Positions 20,400-33,889 of a DNA stretch of 64,000 bases are shown here, one piece after another. This DNA comes from Sipunculus nudus (lineage: Eukaryota > Annelida > Sipuncula > Golfingiida > Sipunculidae). The notes beneath the pieces are model-generated. The model made no database searches. It was not told the origin of the DNA and was given only the letters and a program-made list of their open reading frames with translations. Position numbers and translations under genes: made by a program. Location of the stretch: contig CM049307.1 of NCBI GenBank assembly GCA_026874595.1, positions 79,646,643-79,710,642 on the forward strand, read 5' to 3'. How positions within the stretch are numbered: the stretch's first letter is position 1; the number at the start of each line of letters is the position of its first letter.

Positions 20400-22495
20400 C
20401 CATGATCAATATCCATACAAAGAATCATGGTGATCAATGCAATAGTTGTTCAGATACTTCAGCTTTTGTATCAAATTTTCCATTATTCCGGGGGTACTTC
20501 AGAGCCCCATAGCCCAAAGAATATGAGTAACAGAGACCTTATTCCAGGTTTCCAAAGAGACATTTCATGGGTCTCCCGGAATGTCAAGAGAGAAGATTCT
20601 AGGTCCAGTCCTTAGGATTTGTGCCCTGTTAACAGATGACCAAATCTTAAAGAGGTCTCAAAAATAGAGAAAACTAGTGGCCCATGGGCCATGCGCTCAG
20701 CTGAATTCATGGAATGTAGAACAATGAGCAAAATGACTGCCAGAGTGCCGAAAAATCATGAATTTTGTGAAGTCTTTAGAACTGTCAGGTTTATGAGAAA
20801 ACTCTCCAAGACAGATTGACATGCAAAATTTGAGACCGATATCTTGAACCACTCCTAAGATATGAGCAATTTTCACCCAAAGCACATGTAGGCGTGCAGA
20901 TGGCACCACCAGTCTTAAGTACAAGATGGAGGAGTCCAAGATCTATAGGTATGCACCAATTCAGGCCAATACAGCAAACACTCCTGAGAAAAGGGCATTA
21001 ATTTATTCTACAAAAACCGCGAAAGTATGTGGCACCACCTGTCTGGTTTACGAGAAAACTTTCCAAGATGGATGGACATGCAAAATTTCAGACCAATATC
21101 TTGAACCATTCCTGAGATATGAGCAATTTTCACCAAAAGCAAATAAACTGATGGACGCCACACGAAAACAACTGCAGACTGCACCACACTTCTTGTTTAC
21201 AAGATGTAGGTGTTGAGGATCTAAGAACATGCACAATTTTACCCAAATACATTGAAGAACCACTAAAACAAACAGATGGCAAATGCACTGATGGACCCTA
21301 TGCAAAAAGTATTGTAGATGGCCCCATCAGTCGCAAATATGAGATAGAGAGATCCAAGATCTATGAACATGCAAACTTTCAGCACAATACATTGAGCTTT
21401 TCCTGAGATATGGGCTGTTATCTAAAAGACACCCAGATTTTTACTGCACAGAAAGGACTGCTGGTGGTGCCACCTGTCTTTGTTAGGCACAACAACATAG
21501 GTAAAGGAACAACTATGCTCGGTTTCAGAAAGATTGGTCAAAGAGTCTCAATGGAGTTCTCTGGAAACTAGTGCAGAGTTTTTATATCTCATTTTTAATT
21601 ATTCTTGGGGGTATTTAAGAGCCCCATAGCTCAGAGGATATGGGTAACAAAGACTGTATTTCAGATTTCCAGAGACTTTTAATGGACCTCCCTTGTTGTC
21701 AAGTAAGAAGATTCAAGGTCTAGAAGTATCGATTTGTGCCCTGTTAACAGATGACACCTTCTTTAAAGGTATCAGAAATAGAGAAAAAAATTCGTAAAAA
21801 TTAGAAAAAACAGGTGGCACCACCAGTTTGCAGCAACTGACGGAACACTCCATGATCAATATTCATGCAAAGAATCATGGTGATCAATGCATTAGTTGTC
21901 AAGATAGTGCAGCTTTTGTATCAAATTTTTAATTATTCTGGGGGGTACTTATGAGCCCTAAATATCAGAGGATATGAGTAACCTAGACTTAATTATAGGT
22001 TTCCAAAGAGATTTTTCAGGGATCTCTCTGGATATCAAGTTAGTAGATTCAAGGTGGAATAGTTACAATTCCTGCCATGTTAATAGAAGAGCACTACTTT
22101 GGAGGTCCCAAAAATAGAAAAAAACACGTAAAAGTTCGACAAATTCCATGTGGCACCACCAGTTTGCAGGAATGAATGAAACACTCCATGATGAATACCA
22201 ATGCAAAAAATCATGGTGATCAATGCATCAGTTGTCCAGACAGTGCATCATGGTGGTCAAGGCAGTAGTTATTCAGGTACTGAAATTTTTGTTTCAAATT
22301 TTTTATTATTCTGGGGGGTACTAACGAGACCCATAGCTCAGAGAGACCTAATTTCAAGTTTCCCAGGAGATTTTTCATGGACCTCCCATGATGTCAATTT
22401 AGAAGATACCAGGCCCAGCGGTTACGATTTGTGCCCTGTTAACGGACGGACGGACAGACAGACGACAGACCAAGAGTGATCGCTATAGCTCAGCT
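20400..22495 (+). repeat. Long dispersed repeat array, forward orientation
   Basis: Composed of degenerate units of about 340 bp around ATCATGGTGATCAATGCA, a TCAAATTTT..ATTATTC-GGGGGTACT block and GAGTAACAGAGACCT, plus a 20.7-21.4 kb part built on AGATATGAGCAATTTTCACC. It has CTAGTGGCCCATGGGCCA near 20672 and ends in GGACGGACGG..ATAGCTCAGCTGACTG. No coding capacity. The same family occurs inverted at 29565-31455. Confidence 0.8.
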
Positions 22496-22499
22496 GACT

Positions 22500-22900
22500 G
22501 AAAGTAATGATAACAATCACTGCATAACACTTGGTGGGTTGGGTTTGTGGGGGAGGGGGGATTTGAGTGGTGATATGACAATAATTGTACACCGGTCACG
22601 GCAGAGGATCTCCCCCAGTGAATGTAACAATTCAGAAACCCTGGCATAGCTGACTTCCAATGACCTGGAGTGGGACCTTGCATCTGTAATCAAAGCAAAT
22701 GACTACAATAGAGCCTCAAGAAAAAAATCAATAACTAGCCTAATTTTCAAGCTTTTACTTTCAAATTTCAGATTTAAACAAATAAAATACTTATGTTTAC
22801 ATGATGTGAAAATAAAATCAATGGTACTTACAGGAAAAAAAGTGCCATGGTCAAAGTTTGGGCATAAAGTAAGGTACTGATTTTATTTTTATGTTAATAA
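22500..22900 (+). repeat. Direct repeat, copy 1
   Basis: Matches 23866-24270: shared CACTGCATAACACTTGGTGG, a G-rich run, AATCAGAAACCCTGGCATAG-like text and CATGGTCAAAGTT. Offset about 1.36 kb. Confidence 0.8.
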
Positions 22901-23865
22901 CTTAAACAAGGCACCCATGGGTCACTGTGCTCAGCTGAAGTTGATCTTGAAGGTAAAAATCTAAAATAATATCAAATGGAGATAAAGTGTAAGAGGAAGA
23001 GGTAATAAAAGCCATGGTTGGTTTTTATGATTGGTTTGTATTGATGAGCAAGAAATTGTTGCAAATAATATTTTGTGACCTGACCATGTGTTTCCTAATG
23101 TTGAAACTGAAGCATGTGAGCAGTTTGTGAACAAATGATCTGTACTATTACCATGATCATTAGTTGGCTTTTTCATTTTTGATTAACTGTTGACATTTCA
23201 GTAGTTTACACATTTGTTCAATTGAATCTATTTTTGTATAATGTATATTATTAAATATATATGTATTTTTTATGAAATGTATACAGTTGAAATACAACTA
23301 ATTAACAACATAAAACAGGACAAAGCCTGATCTCAAATTCTGCTGAGGCAGGAAAACAATGAACAAATGTTTGTATTAACTCCTCCTTTTTTATCATATC
23401 AATTTTTTTTTTAAATTTAAGTTTATATTTCTATACATTTCCAATATAACATATATATCTGAATATGAAAGTTGATTCATAATTCTCAACTGCATCATCA
23501 TAAATTTCAATCTTGTTAGATAACACCACATCATGCATACAAATGTTTATTTATTTTTTACCACAAAAATATATCTTTTAAATCTGCAAAACAATAAATA
23601 TCTAAAAATAATAGTTGATTTAGATATCATAAGTTTTAATTGTGTCTTTATTTATCCATAATGTGCTTCATATTTTATAATTAAAGCATACTGATGGATT
23701 CAAATATATTTGTTAAAATCATTTAAAAGAAAATTGATTTCTTTAAAAATGCTACATTACACAACATTGCATCTTCTGGATTACACCTTGAATTACTTTT
23801 TCAAGGAAAGTTTTGCATATCGGAGTGGAAAAAGCATTACAATTGAGGAGATACAGTGAAAATAA
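22900..23865. other. AT-rich stretch, no gene supported
   Basis: Starts with a short CCCATGGGTCAC..GCTCAGCTGA repeat tail near 22912, then very AT-rich sequence without a coding-like frame. Confidence 0.4.
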
Positions 23866-24270
23866 TAACAATTACTGCATAACACTTGGTGGGTTGGGTT
23901 TGATGGGGGGGGGGGGGGGGGGGGGGGGATGATTGGAGTGGTGATATGAGAATAACTGTACACCTGTCACAGCAGGGGACCTCCCCAGTGACTGTAGCAA
24001 ATCAGAAACCCTGGCATAGCTGACTTCCAGTGACCTGGAGTGGGACCCTGCATCTGTAAACAAAGCAAATAACTACTATAGAGCCTCAAGAAAAAAATCA
24101 ATAACTAGCTTTTTTTCAAGCTTTTATTTTCAAAATTCAGATTTAGACAAATTAAATATTTATGTTTACATGCTGTGAAAATTAAATCAATGGTATTACC
24201 AGGAGGAAAACGTGCCATGGTCAAAGTTGGGCAAAATTTAATGTACTGATTTTATTTTTATGCTAATAAC
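23866..24270 (+). repeat. Direct repeat, copy 2, with a ~27-bp poly-G
   Basis: Second copy of 22500-22900. The G-rich run has expanded to nearly pure G at about 23903-23929. Confidence 0.8.
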
Positions 24271-24280
24271 TTAAAAAAAT

Positions 24281-24480
24281 TACAAAATTCAGATCTAATT
24301 TTGGGTAAACAATTGAATCTTAATTAAACATAGTTATATACTTGGGAAAATTGACTCTAGTTTCAAAATTTTTGATGTTAAACGAGTAAATATTTTTCCT
24401 GATTTTTTACAAAGTCCATTATGTTCAGGCCCATAACTTAAAGAATTTAAACTTAACACACTTAATTTCTTGCATGTACG
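24281..24480 (+). repeat. Direct repeat, copy 1 (offset 528 bp)
   Basis: ACAAAATTCAGATCTAATTT TGGGTAAAC through CATAACTTAAAGAA is repeated at 24809-25010. Between the two lies a GGACAGACGGACGG tail ending AGCTCAGATGAATTATAGTC. Confidence 0.85.
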
Positions 24481-24808
24481 TAGGAACTATATAGAGGAAT
24501 ATTTATGGTAAATATGAGGAAAACAGTTAAGTTTTGAAATTAGGCAGTCCTGAAGTGTGAAAATATGTTTTTTAATAAAAAAATAAGGTTTTTCCTTAAT
24601 TTCTCAAAGGAACGAAGTAGCAAAGACCCAGTTTTTGGCTTAGTAGGAGATCTTGGGGACATCTAACATTATGCTGAATTTTGGATTCCTAGGTCTTACG
24701 GTTTCAAAACGTGCCACATCTACGGACAGACGGACGGACGGACAGAAGGACGACGGACAATGGACCACGACTACAGCTCAGATGAATTATAGTCAGCTGA
24801 TCCAGAAA

Positions 24809-25010
24809 TTTACAAAATTCAGATCTAATTTTGGGTAAACAATTGAATCTTACTTAAACATAGTTATATACTTGGGGAAAATAGACTCTAGTTTCAATTT
24901 TTTTTTATGTTAAGCGAGTAAATAATTTTCCTGATCTTTTACAAAGTCCATTATGTTCCGGCCCATAACTTAAAGAAATTATACTTAACAGAATTAATTT
25001 CTGGCATGTA
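24809..25010 (+). repeat. Direct repeat, copy 2
   Basis: See copy 1; roughly 93-95% similar by eye. Confidence 0.85.
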
Positions 25011-25426
25011 CATAGGTCTGTGGAGAATGTTATTTTAGGGTGCGATGATGATAACTGGATGAACTTTTTAACATTGATGGTAAAGAGGTATTTATATATT
25101 ACTAGATGTGGTAATGAAAAGCCAACGAAAGGGGGGGTTCAATATTTTATTAAAGCCACATTGAATATTGAAAAAGAAATTGCAATAAAAAATGACAAGT
25201 TAAACCAACACCATATTAAGTGGGCACCAATACTGTGTATACTCGAAGAGTAACTAAATATTTGTTTAATTTTATCAAAAAGGTAAACTTAGTTAAAAAG
25301 GATGCTGAAAATGATCGTATTATTGTGAAGGTTCAATATGTATTTGTATGTTTTTATATATGTGTGTATGTTGTATATTTTTTTTTTTTTTGTATAATAA
25401 TAATAATAAAAAAAAAAAAAAACTTA

Positions 25427-25887
25427 ACCTTAAACCCTTACTAAAACCTAACCTAGCCCTAACTACAGTAGTAATCCCCCAATTACCCTCCTTGAACTCC
25501 TTCTTACGTTTCAAATTATATTGTCGTCCATTCGGAATCCGAAGTCGTCCAGGTGGAATGACAGCTCCATACCCCCCCCCCCCCTCGTATCCGCCTCTAG
25601 CATTCCAAACTCATGTCTCCAGAAAGCACATAAATGCCACACAGGTAGATGGCGGTGATTTAAATGATAAACACACAGATAGTAACGATGATCATGACGT
25701 AAACATATTTACGGCAGAACTTGATATTAGTACCGTTCAATGTTTATATTACTAACAGGTAATGGCCTAGTTTGTGTGTTGTAACCATTTTTTTTTTTTT
25801 TTTTCTTTTTTTTTTTTTTATCAATGGGAAAATATTTTAAGATATGCCAATGTACTATTTTAATTTTGTAGTTGATCAGCAATGGCA
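25427..25887. repeat. Dispersed repeat, copy B
   Basis: Second copy of 771-1296, shorter in the CCCTAA-like head and in the poly-C. Confidence 0.8.
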
Positions 25888-26261
25888 ATCTGATTGGCTT
25901 AGCATGTAAACAAACACGGCTGCACCCGTGGCAAACTCGTGTAGCACCACAGGAAAGGATAACTGACCTCAGGCCACACTAGCAAGTCAGTATATAGCCC
26001 GATTTAATCGGACTCAATATTATTAGGCCCTGTCATATATAACGTTAGAGCACGATAGCCATATACAGTGAGTTTCTACAATATAACTCACGGACGATGC
26101 GACGGATCGGTTACATTTTCTTTGACTGCCAGTTTACTGCCTAACAACAAGACACAGGATAACAACACCAATAAGTATGGGTTTCATGGTTTCGAAAGCA
26201 ACTAAAATTAAAACTTGGATCATCGTTTGGTAGTGACGTCATAGTCTCACCCACTACAAGA

Positions 26262-26340
26262 GGCCAAGAGGACTAAGGCAGCCGCACCGGAAATCGAAAA
26301 TCGTGGGTTCGAATCCCACTGGCAGTGAACCACTTTTCTG
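26262..26340 (+). repeat. tRNA-like SINE head (Leu/Ser-like)
   Basis: GAGGCCAAGAGGACTAAGGC resembles the A-box region of a tRNA-Leu, and GTGGGTTCGAATCCCAC is a perfect T-arm with B box. The anticodon arm and acceptor stem do not pair properly, so this is a tRNA-derived SINE or pseudo-tRNA rather than a working tRNA. It runs into a (TA)n tract. Confidence 0.6.
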
Positions 26341-26349
26341 TGTATACCC

Positions 26350-26353
26350 TTTC

Positions 26354-26418
<65 letters not shown>
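26350..26418. repeat. (TA)n microsatellite
   Basis: About 68 bp of TA directly after the tRNA-like element. Confidence 0.95.
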
Positions 26419-26420
<2 letters not shown>

Positions 26421-26589
26421 CCGGTCCCGCGTGGTATCTATGAGCAACACTAATTTACGTGCCGGGACATCTGAAATTTCTCATTCCGCATGCCGTACAC
26501 CAGTAGCTTTGATCGAGATATGCACTATAGCAAAATGATTTGGGGATATGTATGTGTGCATTAACTAATGTATAATGTATTGTAGATTC

Positions 26590-26715
26590 AGTGTCACGCG
26601 GTTCATTTGAACGATCACACACCAGTACGGGTGTACTTTCCCTCCAGGTCATTGAAATACACAACACTCACCGGACTCAGCTAGTACATTTTAGTGTCAC
26701 AGTTAGTCTTGTTTA
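26590..26715 (-). repeat. Conserved dispersed repeat, reverse copy
   Basis: On the minus strand it reads CTGTGACACTAAAATGTACT, TTTCAATGACCTGG and GGAAAGTACACCCGTACTGG TG, then CGTTCAAATGAACCGCGTGA also found at 33685-33705. Confidence 0.75.
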
Positions 26716-26896
26716 CTCGATCCTGCTTTCAAGGTTGGCTACATGGATGGTGAATTTAAAGAATATTTGGAACTCATACACGCATTCCAGCTATATTCCT
26801 TTAAACGCTGCAAATAGTCCCTCTAATATTTCATCATATCCTTTTTGGATAAAACCTTAAAAATGAACATTTGGTTTTATTTTTTTTCCATAAGAA

Positions 26897-26899
<3 letters not shown>

Positions 26900-26955
<56 letters not shown>
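26900..26955. repeat. (TA)n microsatellite
   Basis: About 55 bp of TA at the edge of the reverse 0.9-kb repeat. Confidence 0.95.
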
Positions 26956-26956
<1 letters not shown>

Positions 26957-27800
26957 CGCCTAAACAAAACCATTTCAACCCTTGATTTAGCAGCAGCAAA
27001 CACAGAAAGAAATAAGGATAGAAAGAGACTCGAGATTCACAGAAAGGCCCAGTGACACTCCAATAACCTCCCAAAAGGTGCACGAAAAATCAACCTCAGT
27101 CTAGGCTACGAGTAAATCCTCATTAAAATTGCAACAAAGTGACCCAGTTATCACCGAACTAATAATCATTATCCTGAAGAATAGACGGTAGAAATATACA
27201 TTGCAAAGTAAAAACATTTTGTCATGTACCATCAGTTACACGAATAATCCAAATTATTTATAACCCCCCCCCCCCCCCCCGCGGGAAAAAAAAAACTCAA
27301 AAGACATAAAACTTAGATAAACCTCCTACAATTATCACAAAAAAAGAACATGGAAAAATCTTCCTCCGTGAATTCTTTGATTTCATGTGCGTTTGAAATA
27401 TATCTCCGGGGTATACTGGTTGAATTATATGATTCATATGAAAATAAGCACTATGTACAAACTTTGAACTAAACAGCAGGGTCCAAGTTGTCGATGGCAC
27501 GTCTGCTGAAAAAAAGACGCGACAACTCCTGCTGGTCTGCCAATGCCAGTGTGTTCCCTTCTTTGAAAAAATTGACATTTTTTATTTTAGGATCACATCT
27601 TATGGACCTTATTTTGAGTTGATTGCATCAATAAAAAAAAAAAAGGAACCAGTGGGGTGTTGAAAAGCTCAAGGCTTAATTTATATTGTATACATATCAA
27701 CGTTAATTTAACTGTATTCAATATGAAACAATTTGTCCATTTGACATTATATTAAACATGCAAAACATGTCAATAATAAGTTATTGACACAACTGGTTTT
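26956..27800 (-). repeat. Dispersed ~0.9-kb repeat, reverse copy
   Basis: Reverse complement of the 8285-9215 element, including its poly-G (poly-C here, 27265-27281). Moderately diverged. Confidence 0.75.
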
Positions 27801-29560
27801 ATTGACAAAGACAAATATATTAATATGATGACATACAAGGTTAAAACCCTCGGAAAAGTCCAAAAATGACATTCGTCAATGGTTGCTCTCATGAAAAAAA
27901 TGCATTATCTGAACACCAAATGTGAAGTGTGAACACGTCCGTGACAGTTACCCAATCGCACCAGTCCGCCTAGAATAAGTGCATGTACGCGAGTCATTCG
28001 ATTAGTTCAATTGCCTTGTTCTTTGAAAGCGTAGCCACATACACTTAATAGTAGGAAGATGCAGTAAACCCTTCCTTGTTTCATGCAGCGGATTTTTTTT
28101 AATTTCCCGGACAAAGGTTATTCAGTTCTAGCCCCCCCTTAAAAAAATCCAACCACCGCTCTCCCATTAAGAGCACATTCGGACTCTCATGAAAGTCAAT
28201 ACTAGGCAACCAAATGGTTTTCATTAATAGCAGCACAATATAATTTTCTTGAAAGTCTAGAAAAACGTTATTAACAGAATAGTCAAATTTATTTGAAAAT
28301 AAGAAAATGTATAACATGACTAGTATAATTTATTTTACCGAGCTTAATTCAACTTTTGCTACATTGGAACACAAGATAATGAATTTTCTTCATAACGGTG
28401 ATCATCTACGAAGTGTTCTCACGCTTTGGATTTTTCCAAGGCATTTGATATTGTCTATCATTATATTTCAGGCCATCCATTAAATAATATTGTTCTACGG
28501 AATTGCCGAATCTATTATGTTTTGCAACTGGAGACCGACCATGTCCCTGGTAATGTTCCCCATTTCTGCTGGGTTAAAAATTCCATTTTATGATACCTGA
28601 GGGTATGGAAAATGGACTAAATTTTGTTGATCATAATTATAACACCATCTCAATGATTGGAGCCAATTATAAGTTTTTTATGGCCTTACTCTTTTTTAAC
28701 ACTGACATTGAGATAGGACATATAAATAAATGTAATTATATGCATTTAAATTGTTCACAAAACGAACATGCATAAATTAATATATATAACAATAAACGTA
28801 TATAATAAATATATATATAGTCAATATTTCAGATTCTCGGTAAAATTCATTATATTATTCAATTTTAATAAGATTTTGTCCGTTTTTATCCAGCTGTGTA
28901 AATAGCTGGCTCACGGTTGACGATTGTTTGGTTTATATGTTTATTGTAATTTTTCAATGGGCTGAATCGTGTCTTGTTGAGTAAAAATAAATTAGCATTG
29001 TTATGCATGTCGCTACTGTATATAATATACAATAAGGGTAAAACTTAGTCGTATTATAGACATTTCTGTGCTTTTGTTTTGTAAACGGTTCAGTAAAATC
29101 AACGAATGAGACCCTGTTACAAACCTCCGTGATTCCTGAATACCATATAAATCGATTTATGTATTACATCATGGTCAAATGTGTCAAACACAACACATTG
29201 GACATTAATTGGATATAAAGCAAACAATGCACGAACATTTATGTTTTATTTCAATAAAAAAGATAAATGCATCAACCTTGTTGTCAATGCCTTGCAATAG
29301 ATTTATTTTGGTCAGTGTTTAAATAAATAAATTATTGTAAAGTTGTAAGTTAACATTATAGGAAGAAGGTATTTTACCTGTATTTTTTCTGATGCTTTAA
29401 ATTTTATGATTTACTAAAACACAACTTATTAGACAATTTACCCTGTGTTTTGCTGTTTCGCAGACAATAAGTTCAAGAATGGGACACTTCCCAGTTGTTA
29501 GTATTACGAAAGTATTTAAAATGTTTATCCAGTCATTGGTCGTAAATGAGGAGTTTCACC
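27801..29560. other. No intact gene; one reverse-transcriptase motif remnant at 28425-28470
   Basis: On the plus strand the frame reads ALDFSKAFDIVYHYI followed by HPLNNIVLRNCRIYY, a remnant of the DFSKAFDxVxH block of non-LTR reverse transcriptases. Nothing else coding was recognised. Confidence 0.5.
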
Positions 29561-29564
29561 TTTT

Positions 29565-31455
29565 TAACTCAGCTGACTGTAAGTCATCTGAGCTATAGCA
29601 ATCACTCTTTGTCCGTCGTCCGTCCGGCCGTTAACAGGCCACAAACTGTAACTGCTGGCCCTAGAATCTTGTATCTTGACATCCTGGGAGGTTCATAAAA
29701 AATCTCATTGGAAATTTGAAATTAGGTCTCTGTTACCCATATTCTTCAAGCTCTGGGGCTCAAAAGTACCCCCCCCCCCCAGAATAAAGGAAAATTTGAT
29801 ACAAAAGCTCAATTATCTGAACAACTAATGCAGTGATCACCATGATGTTTTGCATGGATATTGATCATTGGATGTTCCATCACTTTCTGCAGACTGGTGG
29901 CGCCACCTGGATTTTATTCCAATTTTTACGATTTTTTTTCTCTCTTTTTTTTTTAGACCTGCAACGAAACTGTCATATGTTAACAGGGCACAAATTGTAA
30001 CCACTGGACCTGGAATCTTCAAACTTGATATACAGGGAGGGCCATGAAAAAACTCCTTGAAAACCTGAAATTAGGTCTCTGTTACCCATATCCTTTGAGC
30101 TATGGGGCTCTGAAGTACCCCCTAGAATAATGCAAAATTTGATACAAAAGCTCAAGTATCTGAATAACTACTGCATTGATCACCATGATTCTTTGCATGA
30201 ATATTGATCATGGGATGTTACATCACTTTCTGCAGACTGGTGGCACCACCTGTATTTTTTCCAATTTTACGATTTTTTTCTATATATTTAAGATCTTCAA
30301 AGAAGCTGTCATCTGTTAACAGGGCACAAATCGTAACCACTGGACCTGGATTCTTCTAACTTAATATCCAGGGAGGTCCATGAAAAATCTCCTTGAAAAC
30401 CTGAAATTAGGTCTCTGTTACCCATATTCTTTGAGCTATGGGGCTCTGAAGTACCCCCCTCCCCCCAGAATAATGCAAAATTTGATACAAAAGCTCAAGT
30501 ATCTGAATAACTACTGCATTGATCACCATGATTCTTTGCATGAGTATTGATCACGGGATGTTACATCACTTTCTGCAGACTGGTGGCACCACCTGTATTT
30601 TTTCCAATTTTAAGATTTTTTTTCTATATATTTAAGATCTTCAAAGAAGCTGTCATCTGTTAACAGGGCACAAATCGTAACCGGTGGACCTGGATTCTTC
30701 TAACTTTACATCAGGAGAGGTCCATGAAAAGTCTCTATGGAAACCTGAAATTAGGTCTCTGTTACCCATATCCTTTTAGCTATGGGGCTTGTAAGTACTC
30801 CTTAGGATAATTTAAAATGTGATTCAAAAGCTGCAGTATCTGAATAACTAATGTACTGATGGCCATGATTTTTTGCATTTATATTGATCATGGAGTGTTT
30901 CATCAGTTCCTGCAGACTGGTGGCGCCACCTATTTTTTTTAAATTTGTACGCATTTTTTTCTCATTTTGAGACTTTCAAATAAAGCCTCATCTTGTAACA
31001 GGGCACAAATCATAACCACTTGACCTAGAATCTCCATACCTGACATCTAGGGAGCTCCATGAAAAGTCTTCATGGAAATCTGAAATTAGGTCTCTGTTAC
31101 CCATATCCTCTGAGATATCGGGCTCATAAGTACCCCCGAAATAATTAAAAATGTGATACTAAAACGGTGTTTGTTTCTGGAGAACTCCTCTGAGACCCTT
31201 GGACTGATCTTCCATAACCCGGCATAGTTGTTCCCTCACCTATGTAGTTGTGCATAACAAGACAGGTGGCACCACCTGCAATCCTTTCTGGGCAGTCTGA
31301 ATCTGGATGTCTTTTAGATAACAGCCGATATCTCACGAGTGGCTCAATGTATTGAGCTGAAAATTAGCATGTATATAGATCTTGGATCTCTCCATCTTGT
31401 AATCGAATTCAACAATCCTTGAATTCAGCTGAGCGTCATGGCCCATGGGCCACTA
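29565..31455 (-). repeat. Long dispersed repeat array, inverted orientation
   Basis: About five units of roughly 340 bp. The marker GAAATTAGGTCTCTGTTACC recurs at about 29718, 30067, 30402, 30747 and 31082. It begins CTCAGCTGACTG..GTCCGTCGTCCGTCC and ends CATGGCCCATGGGCCACTAG. It is the reverse complement of the 20400-22495 family. Confidence 0.85.
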
Positions 31456-31869
31456 GTTTTCAAAAGCAGGCTCCTCTTTATTCAACCATACCTATTGCCG
31501 TGTGCAGTACCTTTTGTGTATTTTGTAGACGCGTCATCGAATAATTGGACTGTATCGTTAACAGTTTTAGAACTGATTCATTAGTTCCATACTATGAACA
31601 TCCTTCGGGAACTAGTAAACCATGGTTTCAAGTGACAAACGCATGGGAGAAATAAAGTAGTAAACTATGGGGAAATTTTTCAAGATCTATTTCTGTAACA
31701 GGGCTCGAAGAATTTTGTAAAATCTACTGGTCCCGAGGACAGGACACTCAAAAACTAGTGGTCCTCCTGTATAAATTGGTTGCCCCCCGTAAAGTTTTTG
31801 TCCACATTTATCAGTGCATAATAGAAAAGTCTTTTCTTGGTTTGAAGTAAGGTGTCACACGAAATGAAA

Positions 31870-31919
<50 letters not shown>

Positions 31920-33560
31920 GGTATTTTATTATGGCTGTTTTAGGTTTGTGAACTACAAGAATAAATTTCAAATAATTTGAAGACCAACAATATTGGGCTT
32001 TGTTTTGTTGTTTCTTTTCTTGATTATCTTTGGTAAGTGTAGTAATATTATGAGCACATTTATTAATAAAATAAATTAAGGTTAAAACAGACATAATTAC
32101 GTTATTACACAGACTAGTTGTAAGGAATGCTGTGTTTTAATAATTTTGACTTGATTATTTCGGCGTGAACACCCGTGCAAGTGGCACCTTCAGTTTCACT
32201 GACGCCTTAGGTGACAGAGCCCGTCACACCGGGGCTAGGCGAAGTTTTGCTACATTTTGCTGGCTTAGTAAAAAACCTAAATAAGTCAGTCTGATTCTGA
32301 TCTGACCTCTTTAAATTTGAATGGTCCATTGTTTGCGGAATATATGCCTGAGATCCACAACAAGACGCTGACAAGACGCTCGCAAGCCACTTGATTATGG
32401 AGGCAAAGGAATAGTGTTAAAATTACAGAAAGACAGAATTCTCGGAGTACAGCGATCTGTAATTTGTGGACAGCGTGTTTTTAAATTAGCTAAACTTTGA
32501 TATTAAAATCCTTATTTTACATTTAAACGAAATTAAACTGTGAAAAGAGAATGATATTTTGAATATAACTAACATTTTTAAGATTTATATTTTATATCCT
32601 TTAAATAAAAATGTAGCTCCATAAATTAACACAGACCCTTCGCTATTTAAACGTGCTCAGAATTAATACTATATATAACCGACAGACGGCGCCAAAGACA
32701 ACCACGGCACATTCGGCTTTCCTCGGGTATCATTAGAAATCGACCGAGGACGTCCGGTATAAGACGAAAGAGCCGACAGGAGAACACGGCTGACATCAAT
32801 TTAAGTCTTACATCGTCCAAGAACCCTTACAAATTTACAGCTCTGTTTTGTTTTATGGCCATCAGAGGTTTCATATCAGTACTTTACATTGTCAGTAAAT
32901 GAGACTGGTGGACACTTATAGTTCTCTTAACGGACATGCAGCGTTTCATGACTCGCCCGCGCGGACGTTGCCATGAGCAAATACCGCCGCCCCCCAGATT
33001 TTTAACCCGGCTCGGACGTCGGACGGCCTGATTCTTCGAGCCCTGTGTAATCGTTTGATGAGGTGTGTCTAGGATTGCCTGCCATGTGGTCGATTTTATC
33101 GAATTGGTTGCCAGACAAATAGATAAGAAAAATATTCGTCCCATTGATGGTACATTAATAAAGATTTTATACTTGTCATTACTATGAGTAGGGTGATACA
33201 TATCTAGATCATGGTTATTGGTTTGGTTATCACTGAGTCAGTTTTTTTGTAGTATTGGAAATAACCCGGGGCCTATACTGATTGCCTGACTGAATTTTTA
33301 ATAACATGTTGTTCTTTGGACTATTTAATGGACCTTTTGAGCCTTCTGGCCATTTCATAGGGACTACAAACACAGTATTTTGAAGGGACAAATGATTTTA
33401 CAAGTGTGTTTGTTGTTATTCAGAACGCTAACGGCATATGCACAACAGCAAACAAATAAATTTGATATATTAATTTAAAAGTCTACTATATTCTGGAATG
33501 CATTCAAGAGATGCCACCTCCGTGAATTTTTTAAATTCAACTTTATTTAAACCTTTAAAG
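31456..33560. other. No gene supported
   Basis: Contains a (TA)n tract at 31875-31918, a partial copy of the 0.9-kb repeat at about 33150-33320, and an imperfect hairpin at about 32711-32775 (TCGGCTTTCCTCGG against CGAAAGAGCCGA). Short frames look non-coding. Confidence 0.4.
31875..31918. repeat. (TA)n microsatellite
   Basis: About 43 bp of TA. Confidence 0.95.
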
Positions 33561-33564
33561 CAGG

Positions 33565-33715
33565 AACAGTAAGCATGACCAGCTGTGACACTGAAATGTA
33601 CAAGCCGAGTGCGGAGTGAGTTGTAAATTTCAGTGGCCTGGATGGAAAGTACACCTCATGACCTGTGCCGCGGCGAGATCATTCAAATGAACCACGTGAA
33701 ACTGAATCCACACAA
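33565..33715 (+). repeat. Conserved dispersed repeat, copy
   Basis: CAGCTGTGACACTGAAATGT ACAAGCCGAG, then GTAAATTTCAGTGGCCTGGA and CATTCAAATGAACCACGTGA. Closest to the copies at 18.7 and 26.6 kb. Confidence 0.8.
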
Positions 33716-33889
33716 CACATCAGTCTAACCTACACACCACAAAGAGTGTGAATACACAATTTTGTTCCATTTTTTGTTCCAATTCTCTCTCAATAATTGG
33801 CCTTGACCTTAAAACTGACATTCACTTCACATTAATTGAAGAAAACAATCGTTTAAACTTGCACCTTTTCGCAATAAACGATATTTTTC

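Noticed and set aside
26262-26340. Functional tRNA-Leu/Ser gene
   Set aside because: The T-arm and A-box are good but the acceptor stem and anticodon arm do not pair; better explained as a SINE head.
32711-32775. Structured RNA hairpin
   Set aside because: Pairing is imperfect and there is no second copy or conserved context to support a real RNA element.
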